Shown here: positions 26,173-35,365 of the stretch, in pieces
How the letters are laid out: each line of letters begins with the position of its first letter
Position numbering within the stretch: the first letter of the stretch is position 1
NCBI GenBank assembly: GCA_041490445.1
Contig: JBGPTF010000004.1
Coordinates: 1 to 64,000 of the forward strand
Direction: 5' to 3'
From: JBGPTF01 sp041490445
GTDB taxonomy: Bacteria > Acidobacteriota > Terriglobia > Acidiferrales > UBA7541
DNA: 64,000 nt
Position numbers and translations under genes: made by a program
Notes under the pieces: model-generated
Databases searched by the model: none
What the model was told of the DNA's origin: nothing
The model's input: only the letters and a program-made list of their open reading frames with translations

Positions 26173-26245
26173 TTACCCGCTCCCCTGTTCGTCATTCAAG
26201 GGCCGAGGTCTGGCCCGGGTCCGCTGTAGAGGCTGGCCGCCGCCG

Positions 26246-26728
26246 TCAATTCACCAGGCGGCGCAAGTCTTCGAGGGCTTCCTTCGCCAGGTGATACTTC
26301 GGCTCAGCGTGGAGCGCCCGCTGGAACTGCTCCCGGGCGATGTTCAACAAACCCTTGGCAACGTACACACGCCCGAGGTTGAAGTACGGAAAATGTCTCG
26401 GCTCGTACCGCTTCGCTTCGATGGCGCGCTCGAGCCAGGGAATCGCTTCGTCGTATCGTTCCGTCTCGATCAGGTAGGCGCCGATATCGTTGTACGGATT
26501 GCCGAATTCAGGATCGATCTGGATTGCGCGCTTGCACTCCTCGATCGCTTCCTCGAATTTCCCCTGGAAATGCAGCGTCCAGCCGAGATACGTGTGCGCC
26601 TCCGCCGTGGGATGTGCGTTGATGGATCGGCGGTAAAGCTCGATGGCGTGGTCGTAATCTCCTTCCGTCTGCGCTTGGTAGCCTTCTTCCAGGAACGTCC
26701 AGGCCAGCGCCATCTCTTCGAGGCTCAT
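26246..26728 (-). CDS. TPR-repeat protein
   Basis: A 160-residue protein made of four consecutive TPR-like repeats (GDYDHAIELYRRSINAHP, GKFEEAIEECKRAIQIDP, ERYDEAIPWLERAIEAK, GLLNIAREQFQRALHAEP). No signal peptide or other domain. It is a cytoplasmic protein-protein interaction scaffold with unknown partner. ATG 26728 is used; a GTG six codons upstream is possible. Confidence 0.88.
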   Translation of the reverse strand: MSLEEMALAWTFLEEGYQAQTEGDYDHAIELYRRSINAHPTAEAHTYLGWTLHFQGKFEEAIEECKRAIQIDPEFGNPYNDIGAYLIETERYDEAIPWLERAIEAKRYEPRHFPYFNLGRVYVAKGLLNIAREQFQRALHAEPKYHLAKEALEDLRRLVN

Positions 26729-26817
26729 GGTGCTGCTTCGTAACACAGCGTTGAGGGCGTGTCAATCCAACCTCGGACAAGGTAGAAAAACGATTGCAGA
26801 ACAGGGAGAATGGTCCG

Positions 26818-27186
26818 GTGATAAAAGCCTCGGCAGTTTTCCTCATCAGCGGAATGTTCCTCTCCCTCCTCGCGGGAGGAAGGGGACAATCCGCCGCCAC
26901 AAACGCTGCGGCGCAAAACACTGCGAAGTCTGAGGAAGTCTCCCGCGGTAAAAAAGTGTACGACGCGCAGTGCGAGATCTGCCATTTCAGCGCCACCTCA
27001 AAAAAGAAAATCGGTCCGGGACTGAAAGGGCTCTACAAGCGCGGCGTCTACGCGAACGGCAAGAAAGTGGACGACGCGAGCCTGACCGCGTGGATTGAAA
27101 AGGGCGGCAAGGACATGCCGGGCTTCAAAGATAGCCTGACCGCCTCGGAAATCCGCGACCTGGTCGCCTACATCAAGACCTTCTAG
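26818..27186 (+). CDS. small cytochrome c
   Basis: A 122-residue protein with a signal peptide (VIKASAVFLISGMFLSLLAGG), a CEICH haem site at about residue 52, the HFSATSKKKIGPGLKGLY segment typical of class I cytochromes, and an axial Met in GKDMPGF. GTG 26818 is selected because AGGGAG precedes it and the signal peptide starts there. Its TAG stop overlaps the TAG stop of the convergent gene in one CTAG. Confidence 0.9.
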   Translation: MIKASAVFLISGMFLSLLAGGRGQSAATNAAAQNTAKSEEVSRGKKVYDAQCEICHFSATSKKKIGPGLKGLYKRGVYANGKKVDDASLTAWIEKGGKDMPGFKDSLTASEIRDLVAYIKTF

Positions 27187-27824
27187 GTTGCAGCTTGTTT
27201 GGCGGAAGCCGGCCGATCAACAAGCGCCAGCGCCTGCTCCGTAGATATCAACTGGGCGCCCATCGCCGTCAGCTCTTCCATCGTGCGCTTTCCATCCGTG
27301 GGATTAAGTGTTTCCATCGCGTCGGTTACCAGCGCCACGCGGTGTCCCCGCTCGAGCAGACCCTTTGCCGCGAGTCGCACGCAATATTCCGTCACCACGC
27401 CGAAGATTACGAAGATCGCATTTCGATCGAAGTGTTCCAGCAACTTTTCCGTGTGCGGATTGTCGAACACATCGAGCGTGTTCTTCTCGAGAATCACTTG
27501 TTGGTATTCGCCAAGGTCCACCGGCACTTTGTGATGCTTGTTCTTGGGGATGGTGAGAACTCTTTCCGTCAGCGTTTCAGGCAGAAACTTCTGCCCCGGC
27601 GTTCCCTTCAGGCAATGCGGCGGCCAGCGCTGGAACTCTTTATCCCGCATCGTGTGCGCGTCGGCGTCGCCCAGCAGAAAGACGCGCCCTTCTCGGGCCG
27701 CGTCCACCAGCCGCTTCACGTTCGGAATCAGCTTTTCCGCGCCGGGCACGTACAACTTTCCACCGGGCAGCATGAAATCCGCCTGCGTGTCGACATCCCA
27801 GAAAACTACATCGCGTGAAACCAT
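27183..27824 (-). CDS. isochorismatase-superfamily hydrolase, probable nicotinamidase
   Basis: A 213-residue cysteine hydrolase. Visible: N-terminal WDVDTQADFMLPGGKLYV (catalytic Asp), a D..H..H metal-site arrangement (DADAHTMRDKEF, then PPHC), and the nucleophile in FGVVTEYCVRLAA. It lies 45 bases downstream of a nicotinate phosphoribosyltransferase gene on the same strand, which argues for nicotinamide deamidation in NAD salvage (PncA role); isochorismatase-like substrates remain possible. The end overlaps a convergent cytochrome c gene by 4 bases. Confidence 0.88.
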   Translation of the reverse strand: MVSRDVVFWDVDTQADFMLPGGKLYVPGAEKLIPNVKRLVDAAREGRVFLLGDADAHTMRDKEFQRWPPHCLKGTPGQKFLPETLTERVLTIPKNKHHKVPVDLGEYQQVILEKNTLDVFDNPHTEKLLEHFDRNAIFVIFGVVTEYCVRLAAKGLLERGHRVALVTDAMETLNPTDGKRTMEELTAMGAQLISTEQALALVDRPASAKQAAT

Positions 27825-27869
27825 GGGACTGGAACTCTCCTTCTCCAGCGTTGGCTCTATTGTAGCGCG

Positions 27870-29276
27870 TCAGCGCCCCTTGGGCGAATCCGCGCGACGC
27901 ACCCGCCGCTTGACGTCTTCGAGGAGTTCTTTCAAACGCGCGCTGTGCCGGACTGGGTAGTGTGCCGCGCGCCCCAGTTGACGGTATTTTTCCGGCAAGC
28001 GTGAAAGGCTGGCCAGACATCGCGCGCGCGCCTGGCTTACGGGCTCGGAGGAGAGAACTCGCTGGCCGCCGCGCATCACCTCGATGAGCAGTGGCTCGCC
28101 GCCCGCAAGGCGTTCCTCGGCAAGCGCGATCGTGTCTTGCCGGAATTCTCCGGACGCCTTTGCGAAGCGAAAAACCTGCTTGCGCCCCGGATACGTCGCC
28201 TTCGACCGGCTGAATTTCGCTGCTTCGTGCACTTTGCCGCCACGCTCGACTTCCACGAGCTTGTAAATGAGGTTCAAGTTCGGCGCGTCCATGGGCGTCG
28301 CAAGCGCCGTGCCGACGCCGAAGGCGTCGAGCTTCGCACCACGGCGCAGTAGGGCGGCGATCTTCATCTCGTCCAGGTCGCCGGAAGCGAAGATCTTCAC
28401 GTCCTGCCAACCGGCCGCGTCGAGCTCTCGCCGCGCCCAGCGGCTGTCGCGGAGCATGTCGCCGCTATCCAGCCGGATCCCCGCGGGCTTGCGCCCCATC
28501 GCGAGAATTGTTTTCACCGCGGCGCGCACGCCGTACGTGTCGACCAGCAGCATCGCATTGTTGGGATACACCTCGAGAAATGCGCGGAAGGCTTCCGCTT
28601 CATTCTCGTGCGCCATGATCCAGGAATGCGCCTGCGTGCCGTAGGTCGGAATGCCGAAGAGATGGCCGGCAAGAACATTGGACGTGCCTTCGCAGCCGCC
28701 GACCGTGGCCGCGCGCGCGCCCATCAGTGCCGCCTCGTTGCCGTGAGCGCGCCGCGCGCCGAACTCAACCACCGGCCGGCCCTGTGCCGCCGTCACCACG
28801 CGCGCCGCCTTGCTGGCGATCATCGTTTGGAAATTCATCGTGGCCAGCAAGGCAGTTTCGACGATTTGTGCTTCGGCAATCGGCGCGGTCACACGCAGCA
28901 GCGGCTCATCGGGGAAAACCAGTGTGCCTTCCGGCATTGCCCACACGTCGCCGGAGAAACGAAATCTTCCTAGGTAATCAAAAAACTCCGTGCGTACGTT
29001 GCCGAAGACCGGGTGCTTGCGAAGGAAGGAAATCTCGTCAGGCGCGAAACGGAGATTCTCGAGGAATTCGAGCGCCTGCTCGAGCCCCGCGGCGACCAGA
29101 AAATTCCGCCGCGTCGGCAAATTGCGCGCGAAGAGCTCGAACGATGCGCGTGCGTCGAAACGCGCTTGCAGATAACCCGCCGCCATCGTCAACTCGTAGA
29201 GGTCGGTAAGCAGGCCGGAATGGCGGCGCAACAACGGTTCGGCTGCGGTGTGCTCGAGGATTGGTTTCGTCACCAT
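27870..29276 (-). CDS. pncB: nicotinate phosphoribosyltransferase
   Basis: A 468-residue enzyme joining nicotinate and PRPP to nicotinate mononucleotide. Visible: LLTDLYELTMAAGYLQ at the N-terminus, VVEFGARRAHGNEAA, GIPTYGTQAHSWIMA (catalytic His region), IRLDSGDM and FASGDLDEMKI. A Lys/Arg-rich tail of about 30 residues (LKELLEDVKRRVRRADSPKGR) follows the domain. It precedes the nicotinamidase-like gene in a two-gene NAD-salvage unit. Confidence 0.96.
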   Translation of the reverse strand: MVTKPILEHTAAEPLLRRHSGLLTDLYELTMAAGYLQARFDARASFELFARNLPTRRNFLVAAGLEQALEFLENLRFAPDEISFLRKHPVFGNVRTEFFDYLGRFRFSGDVWAMPEGTLVFPDEPLLRVTAPIAEAQIVETALLATMNFQTMIASKAARVVTAAQGRPVVEFGARRAHGNEAALMGARAATVGGCEGTSNVLAGHLFGIPTYGTQAHSWIMAHENEAEAFRAFLEVYPNNAMLLVDTYGVRAAVKTILAMGRKPAGIRLDSGDMLRDSRWARRELDAAGWQDVKIFASGDLDEMKIAALLRRGAKLDAFGVGTALATPMDAPNLNLIYKLVEVERGGKVHEAAKFSRSKATYPGRKQVFRFAKASGEFRQDTIALAEERLAGGEPLLIEVMRGGQRVLSSEPVSQARARCLASLSRLPEKYRQLGRAAHYPVRHSARLKELLEDVKRRVRRADSPKGR

Positions 29277-29313
29277 TGTTTCTTCTGTCTCTTGATTATG
29301 CCACGCCGCGCCG

Positions 29314-30138
29314 CTAGCCGCGGTCGCGCCGGAGCGTCAATCCACCGTCAACCACGAGTACCTGGCCGGTCGTGTAATTATCGGGCTCCAGGAAGAACCG
29401 GACCGCCCGAGCCACATCCTCAGCGCGTCCAAAACGCGCGATGGCGCCGCTTTCGACGAATCGGTCGTATTTCCCCGCGCTCACGCTCTGCCCGCTCATG
29501 CCGGTAACCGTGGCGCCCGGCGCGACGACATTTACACGCACCCGCGACCATTGTTGCGCCAGGATGCGCGCCGCGTGCACCAGCGCCGCCTTCGGCGCGC
29601 TGTAGTTCAGGCTGGACGGGAACACGCCCACGGCCTGCATGGATGCCAGTAAAACGATGCTGCCTCCTTCTCCGCGTTCCATAGCCTCGCCCAGCATCTT
29701 GGCCAGCAGAATGGGGCCGACGTAATTCGCTTCGAGCGAAGCAAGCAGCGCATCGCGATCAAGGGATTCGAACGCCACACGCGCTGGATCGCCGGGGAAG
29801 ATGGCTGCTCCGATGAAGGGTTTGCCGAATCTTGACGTGGCTTCGAGATAGCCGCGGCACACCTCTGGCCGGGTAAGATCACCCTCGACCAAGGCCAGTT
29901 TCCGCCCGAACTGTTGTTCCATCGCGCGGCGCAGAGACTGCGCGCGTTCGCGATTAGCGCGGTAGCCCGCAACGATCTCGGTCCCCTCCCGCGCCAGCAG
30001 GGCCACGGTTGCGGCGCCTAAGCCCCCGGTTGCGCCCGCGATCGCAACGGCGCGGCCGGCCAGCGGACGCTCGGGGAAATCGTAGCGGAACTGGCGATAG
30101 CGTTCCGCCAGTTTTTCATCCCAGTAGGGCGATGCCAT
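29314..30138 (-). CDS. short-chain dehydrogenase/reductase
   Basis: A 274-residue SDR with cofactor loop GATGGLGAA at about residues 35-43, catalytic Ser in LLASMQAVG and Tyr-x3-Lys as YSAPK, and a C-terminal GQVLVVDGGLTL. A 30-residue N-terminal extension precedes the fold. The substrate is not predictable; similar sequences are annotated as 3-oxoacyl-ACP reductases. It follows the HU gene and precedes pncB on the same strand, but spacing (about 180 bases after HU) suggests separate expression. Confidence 0.9.
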   Translation of the reverse strand: MASPYWDEKLAERYRQFRYDFPERPLAGRAVAIAGATGGLGAATVALLAREGTEIVAGYRANRERAQSLRRAMEQQFGRKLALVEGDLTRPEVCRGYLEATSRFGKPFIGAAIFPGDPARVAFESLDRDALLASLEANYVGPILLAKMLGEAMERGEGGSIVLLASMQAVGVFPSSLNYSAPKAALVHAARILAQQWSRVRVNVVAPGATVTGMSGQSVSAGKYDRFVESGAIARFGRAEDVARAVRFFLEPDNYTTGQVLVVDGGLTLRRDRG

Positions 30139-30240
30139 GATTGCCTCGCGGGGTGGCTCAGGATAGCGGTCGGAGGATGGGAGGCCGGTCTCAACCGGTC
30201 GGACGAGCCTCCCGAACCCGCCTGCTGCTCAATGGAAAGA

Positions 30241-30303
30241 CAAAACCCCCAAGCCACCGTCCCATCTTCTGAGACTGTGCCTGCCTGGGGGCTCCGTCGC
30301 GAA
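30241..30303 (-). terminator. probable intrinsic terminator of the HU gene
   Basis: On the minus strand CCCCCAGGC (complement of 30293-30301) pairs with GCTTGGGGG (complement of 30246-30254; one G-U pair) across a long loop of 38 bases and is followed by TTTTG. It lies 16 bases after the HU stop codon. Confidence 0.4.
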
Positions 30304-30318
30304 TCGCGCAGGAATTTG

Positions 30319-30624
30319 TTACTTCAGAACGGCGTCTTTGAAAGCCTTGGCCGCGCGCAGGCGGACGACCGTTTTTGCCTTGATCTTGATCGCTTCGCCG
30401 GTCGCCGGGTTCCGGCCCATCCGTGCCTTGCGGTGTGCTTTCACGGCGCGGCCGATATTCGGGACGACGAATTTGCCCGCGCCTCCCTTGCATTCTTTCA
30501 CCGCGAGGTTGAACAGCTCGTCGAAAAATGACACGATCTGTTTCTTCGACACCGGCTTGTCCTTCGTGCTGCACTTCTCCGCCAGGTGGGAGATAATCTT
30601 GGACTTGCTCATCGGGCTTGCCAT
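30319..30624 (-). CDS. HU-family DNA-binding protein
   Basis: A 101-residue histone-like protein: helices SKSKIISHLAEKCSTKDKPVSKKQIVSFFDELFNLA, then the beta arm with the HU signature GKFVVPNIGRAVKAHRKARMGRNPATGEAI and the closing AAKAFKDAVLK. It binds and bends DNA as a dimer in the nucleoid. The arm carries the family GRNPxTGE motif. ATG 30624 follows GGAGGG; ATG 30612 is a second possibility. Confidence 0.96.
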   Translation of the reverse strand: MASPMSKSKIISHLAEKCSTKDKPVSKKQIVSFFDELFNLAVKECKGGAGKFVVPNIGRAVKAHRKARMGRNPATGEAIKIKAKTVVRLRAAKAFKDAVLK

Positions 30625-30776
30625 CGGGTTCGGATCCCTCCTCAGATGTAGGTGCAATCTGCCCCCAGCCTCCCGGGAGCCGCTGGCACTATAGCCAAAC
30701 GTCGCGTTGGAACGCAAGCGGAAAAGCGCAAAAACCCCCGAAAAATGGTGTTTTTTGAACGAGGGCCATTCGGGCG

Positions 30777-32141
30777 CTATTCTTCGGCGAGGCTCTGGTA
30801 AAAGAGCGAGACGGATTTGATCCCGCCGAAATAATTTTCGAGCGCGATATGCTCGTCCGGCGCGTGCGCGTTTTCATCCGGCAGGCCGAAGCCAAGCAGA
30901 ACGCACGGAACGTTGAACGTGTCGTGCATCTGCGTGACGAATGGGATCGAGCCGCCTTCGCGAATGAATACAGCCTTTTTCCCGAAGCCATGTTCGAGGG
31001 CGTGAATCGCTTTCTGGAAAATCGGGTGGGTGTACGCGGCCACCCAGGGCTTGCCGGTGCTCATGGTTCTGAATTTGCACTTCACCGTCTTCGGCAGGAG
31101 CTTGCGGAGGTGTTTTTCGACGAGCTTCGAAATGTTCTCCGGATCCTGATCCGGCACCAGGCGCGTGGACAGCTTTGCGTACGCCTTCGACGGGATCACC
31201 GTCTTCGAGCCCTCGCCGAGGTAGCCGCCCCAGACGCCGTTCAATTCGAGCGTGGGCCGGCACCACAGCCGATCGACGATGCTGTAGCCCTTCTCGCCGC
31301 AGAGCGCGGGCGCGCCCACCGTCCGGCGGAATTCCTTTTCCTTCCAGGGAAGGGAATTGAGCGCCTTGTGCTCCTTCTTGGAAAGCGCGGCGACGTCTTT
31401 GTAGAAGCCGGGGACGGTGACGCGGAAATTCTTGTCGTGCAGCTTCGCCACCATCTCGCAGAGAATCGTGATCGGATTCGGGACCGCTCCGCCAAACACG
31501 CCGGAATGCAGATCCTGGGACGGGCCGGTGATTTCAACCTGGTAGTAGTTCAGCCCGCGCAGACCGTAGGTGATGGAAGGGACGCCGCGCGCCAGCATAC
31601 TCGTATCAGAAACGATCAGCGCATCGGCCCGCAGCCGTTCTTTGTTCTGCACCACGTAATCCCACAGGCTTTCGCTGCCGACTTCCTCTTCGCCCTCGAC
31701 AATCACCTTAAAGTTGATGGGGAGCTTGCCGAGCGCCGCTTTCAGTGACTCGATGGCCTTGATGTGAATGTGCACCTGGCCTTTGTCGTCGGCGGTGCCG
31801 CGGCCGTACAAGTTGCCATCGCGCACGGCCGGCTCGAACGCCGGCGAGGTCCACAGCTCGAGCGGGTCAGGCGGCTGCACGTCGTAGTGGCCGTAGAAGA
31901 GGACGGTCGGCTTGCCCGGCGCTTGGAGCGATTCGCCGTACACGAGCGGATGCAGTTTGGTGGGGACGATTTCGATCTTGTCCAGGCCGGCGGCGCGAAG
32001 CTTTTCCGCCACCCACTGCGCCGCGCGCTCAATATCCTTTTTGTGCTCACCTTGGGTGCTGACGCTTGGAATGCGGAGGAATTCGAGCAGCTCCTTCAGG
32101 TGATCGTTTTTCTTGCTCTCGATGTATTCGACGAGATTCAT
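30777..32141 (-). CDS. M20-family dipeptidase
   Basis: A 454-residue cytosolic metallopeptidase without a signal peptide. Visible: metal His in FYGHYDVQPPDPLELW, bridging Asp in GRGTADDKGQ, catalytic Glu-Glu in IVEGEEEVGS, LIVSDTSM (metal Asp), and a lid domain from about residue 190 to 310 containing DLHSGVFGG. The family cleaves dipeptides or N-acylated amino acids. Start 32141 has AAGGAG at 7 bases. It is divergent from the PilZ-like gene with only about 50 bases between starts. Confidence 0.95.
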   Translation of the reverse strand: MNLVEYIESKKNDHLKELLEFLRIPSVSTQGEHKKDIERAAQWVAEKLRAAGLDKIEIVPTKLHPLVYGESLQAPGKPTVLFYGHYDVQPPDPLELWTSPAFEPAVRDGNLYGRGTADDKGQVHIHIKAIESLKAALGKLPINFKVIVEGEEEVGSESLWDYVVQNKERLRADALIVSDTSMLARGVPSITYGLRGLNYYQVEITGPSQDLHSGVFGGAVPNPITILCEMVAKLHDKNFRVTVPGFYKDVAALSKKEHKALNSLPWKEKEFRRTVGAPALCGEKGYSIVDRLWCRPTLELNGVWGGYLGEGSKTVIPSKAYAKLSTRLVPDQDPENISKLVEKHLRKLLPKTVKCKFRTMSTGKPWVAAYTHPIFQKAIHALEHGFGKKAVFIREGGSIPFVTQMHDTFNVPCVLLGFGLPDENAHAPDEHIALENYFGGIKSVSLFYQSLAEE

Positions 32142-32195
32142 CAACGCTCCTTCGGCGTGGCGATGGGCGATCGTGAGTTGTGAGTGGCAGTGAAC

Positions 32196-32699
32196 ATGAG
32201 TTTCCCCAAAAAGAATGCCCATTGTACGGAAGCGCGACCCGCGCCAGCAAGCGCGGAATACGCTCGTTGCAGAACCGACAATCCCGTTGACAGGCGCATT
32301 GACTGGCAGCCTGGCTCGTTGCAGACTGCAAACGTGCCTTCTCCGCAGGTCGACAATAACCGCCGGAGTTCGCGCGTGTTCACGCGGATCCCGATCCGCG
32401 CGGCTGGGCGGAACGCCCAGGGCCGGAAATTCCGCGAGAACAGCCGGACCGTCGTCATCAACGCCCACGGCGGCCTGCTGTATTTGAACGAGTCCCTGGA
32501 GATGGGCGCCGACCTCGTCCTGATCAATCCCGCTACCGAAGAAGAGCAGGAATGCCGCGTGGTGTTTCTGGGCGACCTGTCGGAGAAGGGCCAGCGCATC
32601 GGAGTGGAATTTCTTTCGCCGGCACCGCATTTCTGGGGCGTGGATTTCGCGCCTACGGATTGGCCCGGCCATCCTCCATCCCCCACTCCCTCTGCGTGA
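32196..32699 (+). CDS. PilZ-like domain protein
   Basis: A 167-residue protein. The first 55 residues are low in recognisable features; from NRRSSRVFTRIPIRAAGRN on it follows a PilZ pattern: an RxxxR-like start, ENSRTVVINAHGGLLYL in place of the (D/N)xSxxG stretch, and a beta barrel ending IGVEFLSPAPHFWGVDF. PilZ domains bind cyclic di-GMP, but the second motif here (NAHGG) departs from DxSxxG, so binding is uncertain. The start is uncertain (GTG 32184 also in frame). Confidence 0.7.
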   Translation: MSFPKKNAHCTEARPAPASAEYARCRTDNPVDRRIDWQPGSLQTANVPSPQVDNNRRSSRVFTRIPIRAAGRNAQGRKFRENSRTVVINAHGGLLYLNESLEMGADLVLINPATEEEQECRVVFLGDLSEKGQRIGVEFLSPAPHFWGVDFAPTDWPGHPPSPTPSA

Positions 32700-33631
32700 A
32701 AAAGACAGTGGCGAGTTGTGAGTAAAGAGTGGCTAGTGGCGCCTCGGCTGGCCTGGGGCAAGCTAGCGGCTCGTGCCCTACGCCGATCTGCGTAGAGTTT
32801 GACGTTCTCCGCAAAAACCCCTGATTTGTTGCGGTTAGAAAAAATTATCTGTTGCGAATTCAACATGTTGGCTCTCTGGGACTTTGATTTTTGTTGCGAT
32901 TAGAAAGTGCCCGTTGCCTTTGTTTTGAATGAGTTGGCAATTTGAGGCGCGCGCGACGGTGTTGCGGTTAGAAGAGATTGAAAACAGGCTATTTAATGGC
33001 GAAGTGGGACCAATGCGGCACCTCTTGCCAGAAACAGAGGGCTCCGGGGAGGCAGGGGAGCAGGGAGACAGGGACGCAGGTAAAGAATATGCGAGGAGGC
33101 CGTCCGGCAGGCGGTGCAAGCGCGACGAGCGCACGCCCCTCCGCGACGCAGGCAAAGTCGCACCTCCTCGGCAGCCGCCATCCGCATTTGCTCGATCCTT
33201 TGTCACTGCCTACCTTTCAACTTTCAACTCTCAAGTCTTGACTCTCCACGCGTGACTTTCAACTCCCGCCTTCTCTCCATCCTGGCTGCGGGCTGACCGT
33301 AGATTGCCTCTTTGCTGGGGAAAAGGAAAGTCACTCGGTGTGTGGACTTATGACAGAAGCTTAGGTGATAAGAGTTCACTTCCCAGACAGGAGCGGAATT
33401 GCACCGACAGACGCCCCGAGTGAAGACTTATCTCTCCGGCGAGCTTGCGGTACCCGACCACGCGAACCACAAGATGCCGTCAGATCTGTAGAGCGTGTGG
33501 CAGTTTCTTCAGAACATTTCATGTGCTTGTTAACAAATGGACGGAATCCTTGTGCTAGCGACCGGACTCGGTTGGGCGGTTCATTCAGAGTCCAATGGAA
33601 CAACTAGCTTCCACCGTTCGTAGCAACCTGC
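32700..33631. other. long gene-poor intergenic region
   Basis: About 930 bases with no supported gene. It contains three phased copies of a 14-bp direct repeat (described separately), AT-richer sequence around 32810-32930 unlike the GC-rich surroundings, and GGGGAGGCAGGGGAGCAGGGAGACAGGGA-like purine-rich sequence near 33045-33080. No tRNA or recognisable structured RNA was seen. The segment 33300-33630 is featureless to me. Confidence 0.5.
32827..32973. repeat. three phased 14-bp direct repeats
   Basis: TGTTGCGGTTAGAA at 32827-32840, TGTTGCGATTAGAA at 32892-32905 and TGTTGCGGTTAGAA at 32960-32973, spaced 65 and 68 bases. Flanking sequence is only weakly similar. On the minus strand the unit is TTCTAACCGCAACA. 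It may be the remains of a tandem intergenic repeat or a set of binding sites. Confidence 0.65.
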
Positions 33632-34984
33632 ATGCACACACGGACTGTTGTCTTCGTCATACTAACGGCGCTCGCCGGGTCAGCGTTGAGCGCTCAGGGA
33701 CCATCAACCGGGCCCCTAGTCATCCGGGACGTGACGGTAATCGACTGTGCAGGGCACCCTCCTCGGCCGGGTATGTCGGTGCTGATCTCCGATGGACGGA
33801 TCGTTGTGGTCGCCCCTTCGTCGAAGATTATGGTCCCCGCCGGTGCCGAGGTCCTCAACGGTCACGGGAAATATCTCATTCCCGGTCTCTGGAACATGCA
33901 CGTTCATCTGGGGGCTTATGCGGATGGCAAGCGCGCCCTCTCTGCCTATTTGGCTGAAGGGATTACAGGCCTGCGGGACATGGGTTCACCCCTGGACGAT
34001 ATTCTCCGGCTGCGACAGGAAACCAATGCCGGGACAATTCTGGGGCCTCACTTAGTGGTTGCGGGCCCCCTTGTCCAGGGAACCTTGCCCTTTCACATGC
34101 CAATGTTCATCTCCGTGAAGGATACGACCGAGGCGCGGCAGACCGTGGATATGCTGCGGCAACGCGGAGTCGATTTCATTAAAGTGCAGGACGCGATCCC
34201 GCACGACATCTACGTGGCGGTAGCAGAGGAAGCCCGGCGCGACCACATCCCCTACGTGGGGCATATTCCTCCCACGGTGCTTCCCGAGGAGGCGTCTGAT
34301 CTAGGGCAGCACAGCATTGAGCACCTGGGTGGGCGCTTCTGGGGTGTGCTTGTCGGATCTTCGACGCGTGAGGCAGAACTCCACGCCGAAGAGGTCGAAA
34401 TCTACTATAAGAGCTTGGCCGCTCTGGATCATAAAGAACCGCCTCCTGATACGAGCATGCGTTCCGCATTCACTCGGGCGATCGTCGAAAGCTTTGACGC
34501 GCAAAAGGCTGCGGCACTCATGGCCCGCTTTCGGAAGAATCAAACCTGGCAATGTCCGACTCTGGCCGCGGTTCACTCCCTATGGGCCGAAAGCGAAACA
34601 CCCTACACGGCTGAGGACCTGCGGTGGGCCGACCGCGTGATGGCCAAAGACATGGAGCTCGTGGCGATGATGCAGCGCGCTGGCGTGGGTCTGCTTGCGG
34701 GAACCGACCTGCCGCCAGACGCCAAAAACGGCACGATTCAGGACGAATTGGCGGACCTGGTGGACGCAGGGCTCACCCCGGTGCAGGCGCTTGAAACTGC
34801 CACTCGCAGGCCAGCCGAGTTTCTCGGGATGTCCACCAGCTTTGGGACTATCGAACAGGGAAAATCTGCTGATCTGGTGCTCCTGGATGCCGATCCGCTC
34901 GAAGATATTCGTCATACAAAGAAGATTTCAGCGGTCATCCTTCGAGGACGCATCCTCCCACGCCACGCCGACGCCCCGCAGTAA
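33632..34984 (+). CDS. secreted amidohydrolase
   Basis: A 450-residue exported metal-dependent hydrolase (signal peptide MHTRTVVFVILTALAGSALSAQ). Visible: YLIPGLWNMHVHLGA (metal HxH), FIKVQDAIP (Lys position that may be carbamylated), PYVGHIPP and HSIEHLGG (metal His), GLLAGTDLPPD (metal Asp) and the closing FGTIEQGKSADLVLLDADPL. It resembles imidazolonepropionase-like amidohydrolases of Acidobacteriota, whose substrates are unknown (cyclic imides or dipeptides are candidates). It stands alone, flanked on both sides by repeat-rich intergenic DNA. Confidence 0.92.
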   Translation: MHTRTVVFVILTALAGSALSAQGPSTGPLVIRDVTVIDCAGHPPRPGMSVLISDGRIVVVAPSSKIMVPAGAEVLNGHGKYLIPGLWNMHVHLGAYADGKRALSAYLAEGITGLRDMGSPLDDILRLRQETNAGTILGPHLVVAGPLVQGTLPFHMPMFISVKDTTEARQTVDMLRQRGVDFIKVQDAIPHDIYVAVAEEARRDHIPYVGHIPPTVLPEEASDLGQHSIEHLGGRFWGVLVGSSTREAELHAEEVEIYYKSLAALDHKEPPPDTSMRSAFTRAIVESFDAQKAAALMARFRKNQTWQCPTLAAVHSLWAESETPYTAEDLRWADRVMAKDMELVAMMQRAGVGLLAGTDLPPDAKNGTIQDELADLVDAGLTPVQALETATRRPAEFLGMSTSFGTIEQGKSADLVLLDADPLEDIRHTKKISAVILRGRILPRHADAPQ

Positions 34985-35092
34985 GTCGTCAGGCTCCGGC
35001 AGTTCGCTTCCCAATAACCAATCCAACCCCTACGTTTCAAAAACACGCCATCCTTCAACGTTGGCTCGAAATTTCTGCGAGGAGAATCAGTT

Positions 35093-35365
35093 ATGAAAAA
35101 AAAGCGGGATGCACCAACCGCGAAAGCCCCGCGTTCCGTAATCCTTGAGTTTGGCTGCCGGAGGTCTCTGTCGCCTCATCTGGAATCCCGGCTTGGGTTC
35201 GGTGGCAGGGCTCCGGTGGTTCGGCCAGGCTCACCACAAGTGGAGTCTCTCGGTTTCACTCGGGACAAGTCCACCGGACTCCGAAAACCGGAGACAAGTT
35301 CCGCTCGACGCCCTAGCAGGCTGCGGGAAAACTCCAATTCTTCTTCCAGAAGCCGCAGGCGATGA
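35093..35365 (+). CDS. possible small basic protein or truncated gene remnant
   Basis: An open frame of 90 codons starting MKKKRDAPTAKAPRS after a strong GAGGAG 8 bases upstream. From about residue 17 it runs through the 46-bp duplicated segment (reading FGCRRSLSPHLESRL), which also reads open in the copy at 38806, and it ends inside the palindromic element. I suspect a genuine start whose original gene was displaced by repeats; a functional small protein is less likely. Confidence 0.25.
   Translation: MKKKRDAPTAKAPRSVILEFGCRRSLSPHLESRLGFGGRAPVVRPGSPQVESLGFTRDKSTGLRKPETSSARRPSRLRENSNSSSRSRRR
35148..35193 (+). repeat. 46-bp intergenic direct repeat, copy 1
   Basis: Identical to 38806-38851 except for A35185 versus G38843. 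Both copies are intergenic, same orientation, about 3.7 kb apart, and flank the glycosyltransferase and radical-SAM genes. Confidence 0.85.

Noticed and set aside
32827..32973. CRISPR array
   Set aside because: Repeats are only 14 bases, there are three, spacers are related in places and no cas gene is present.
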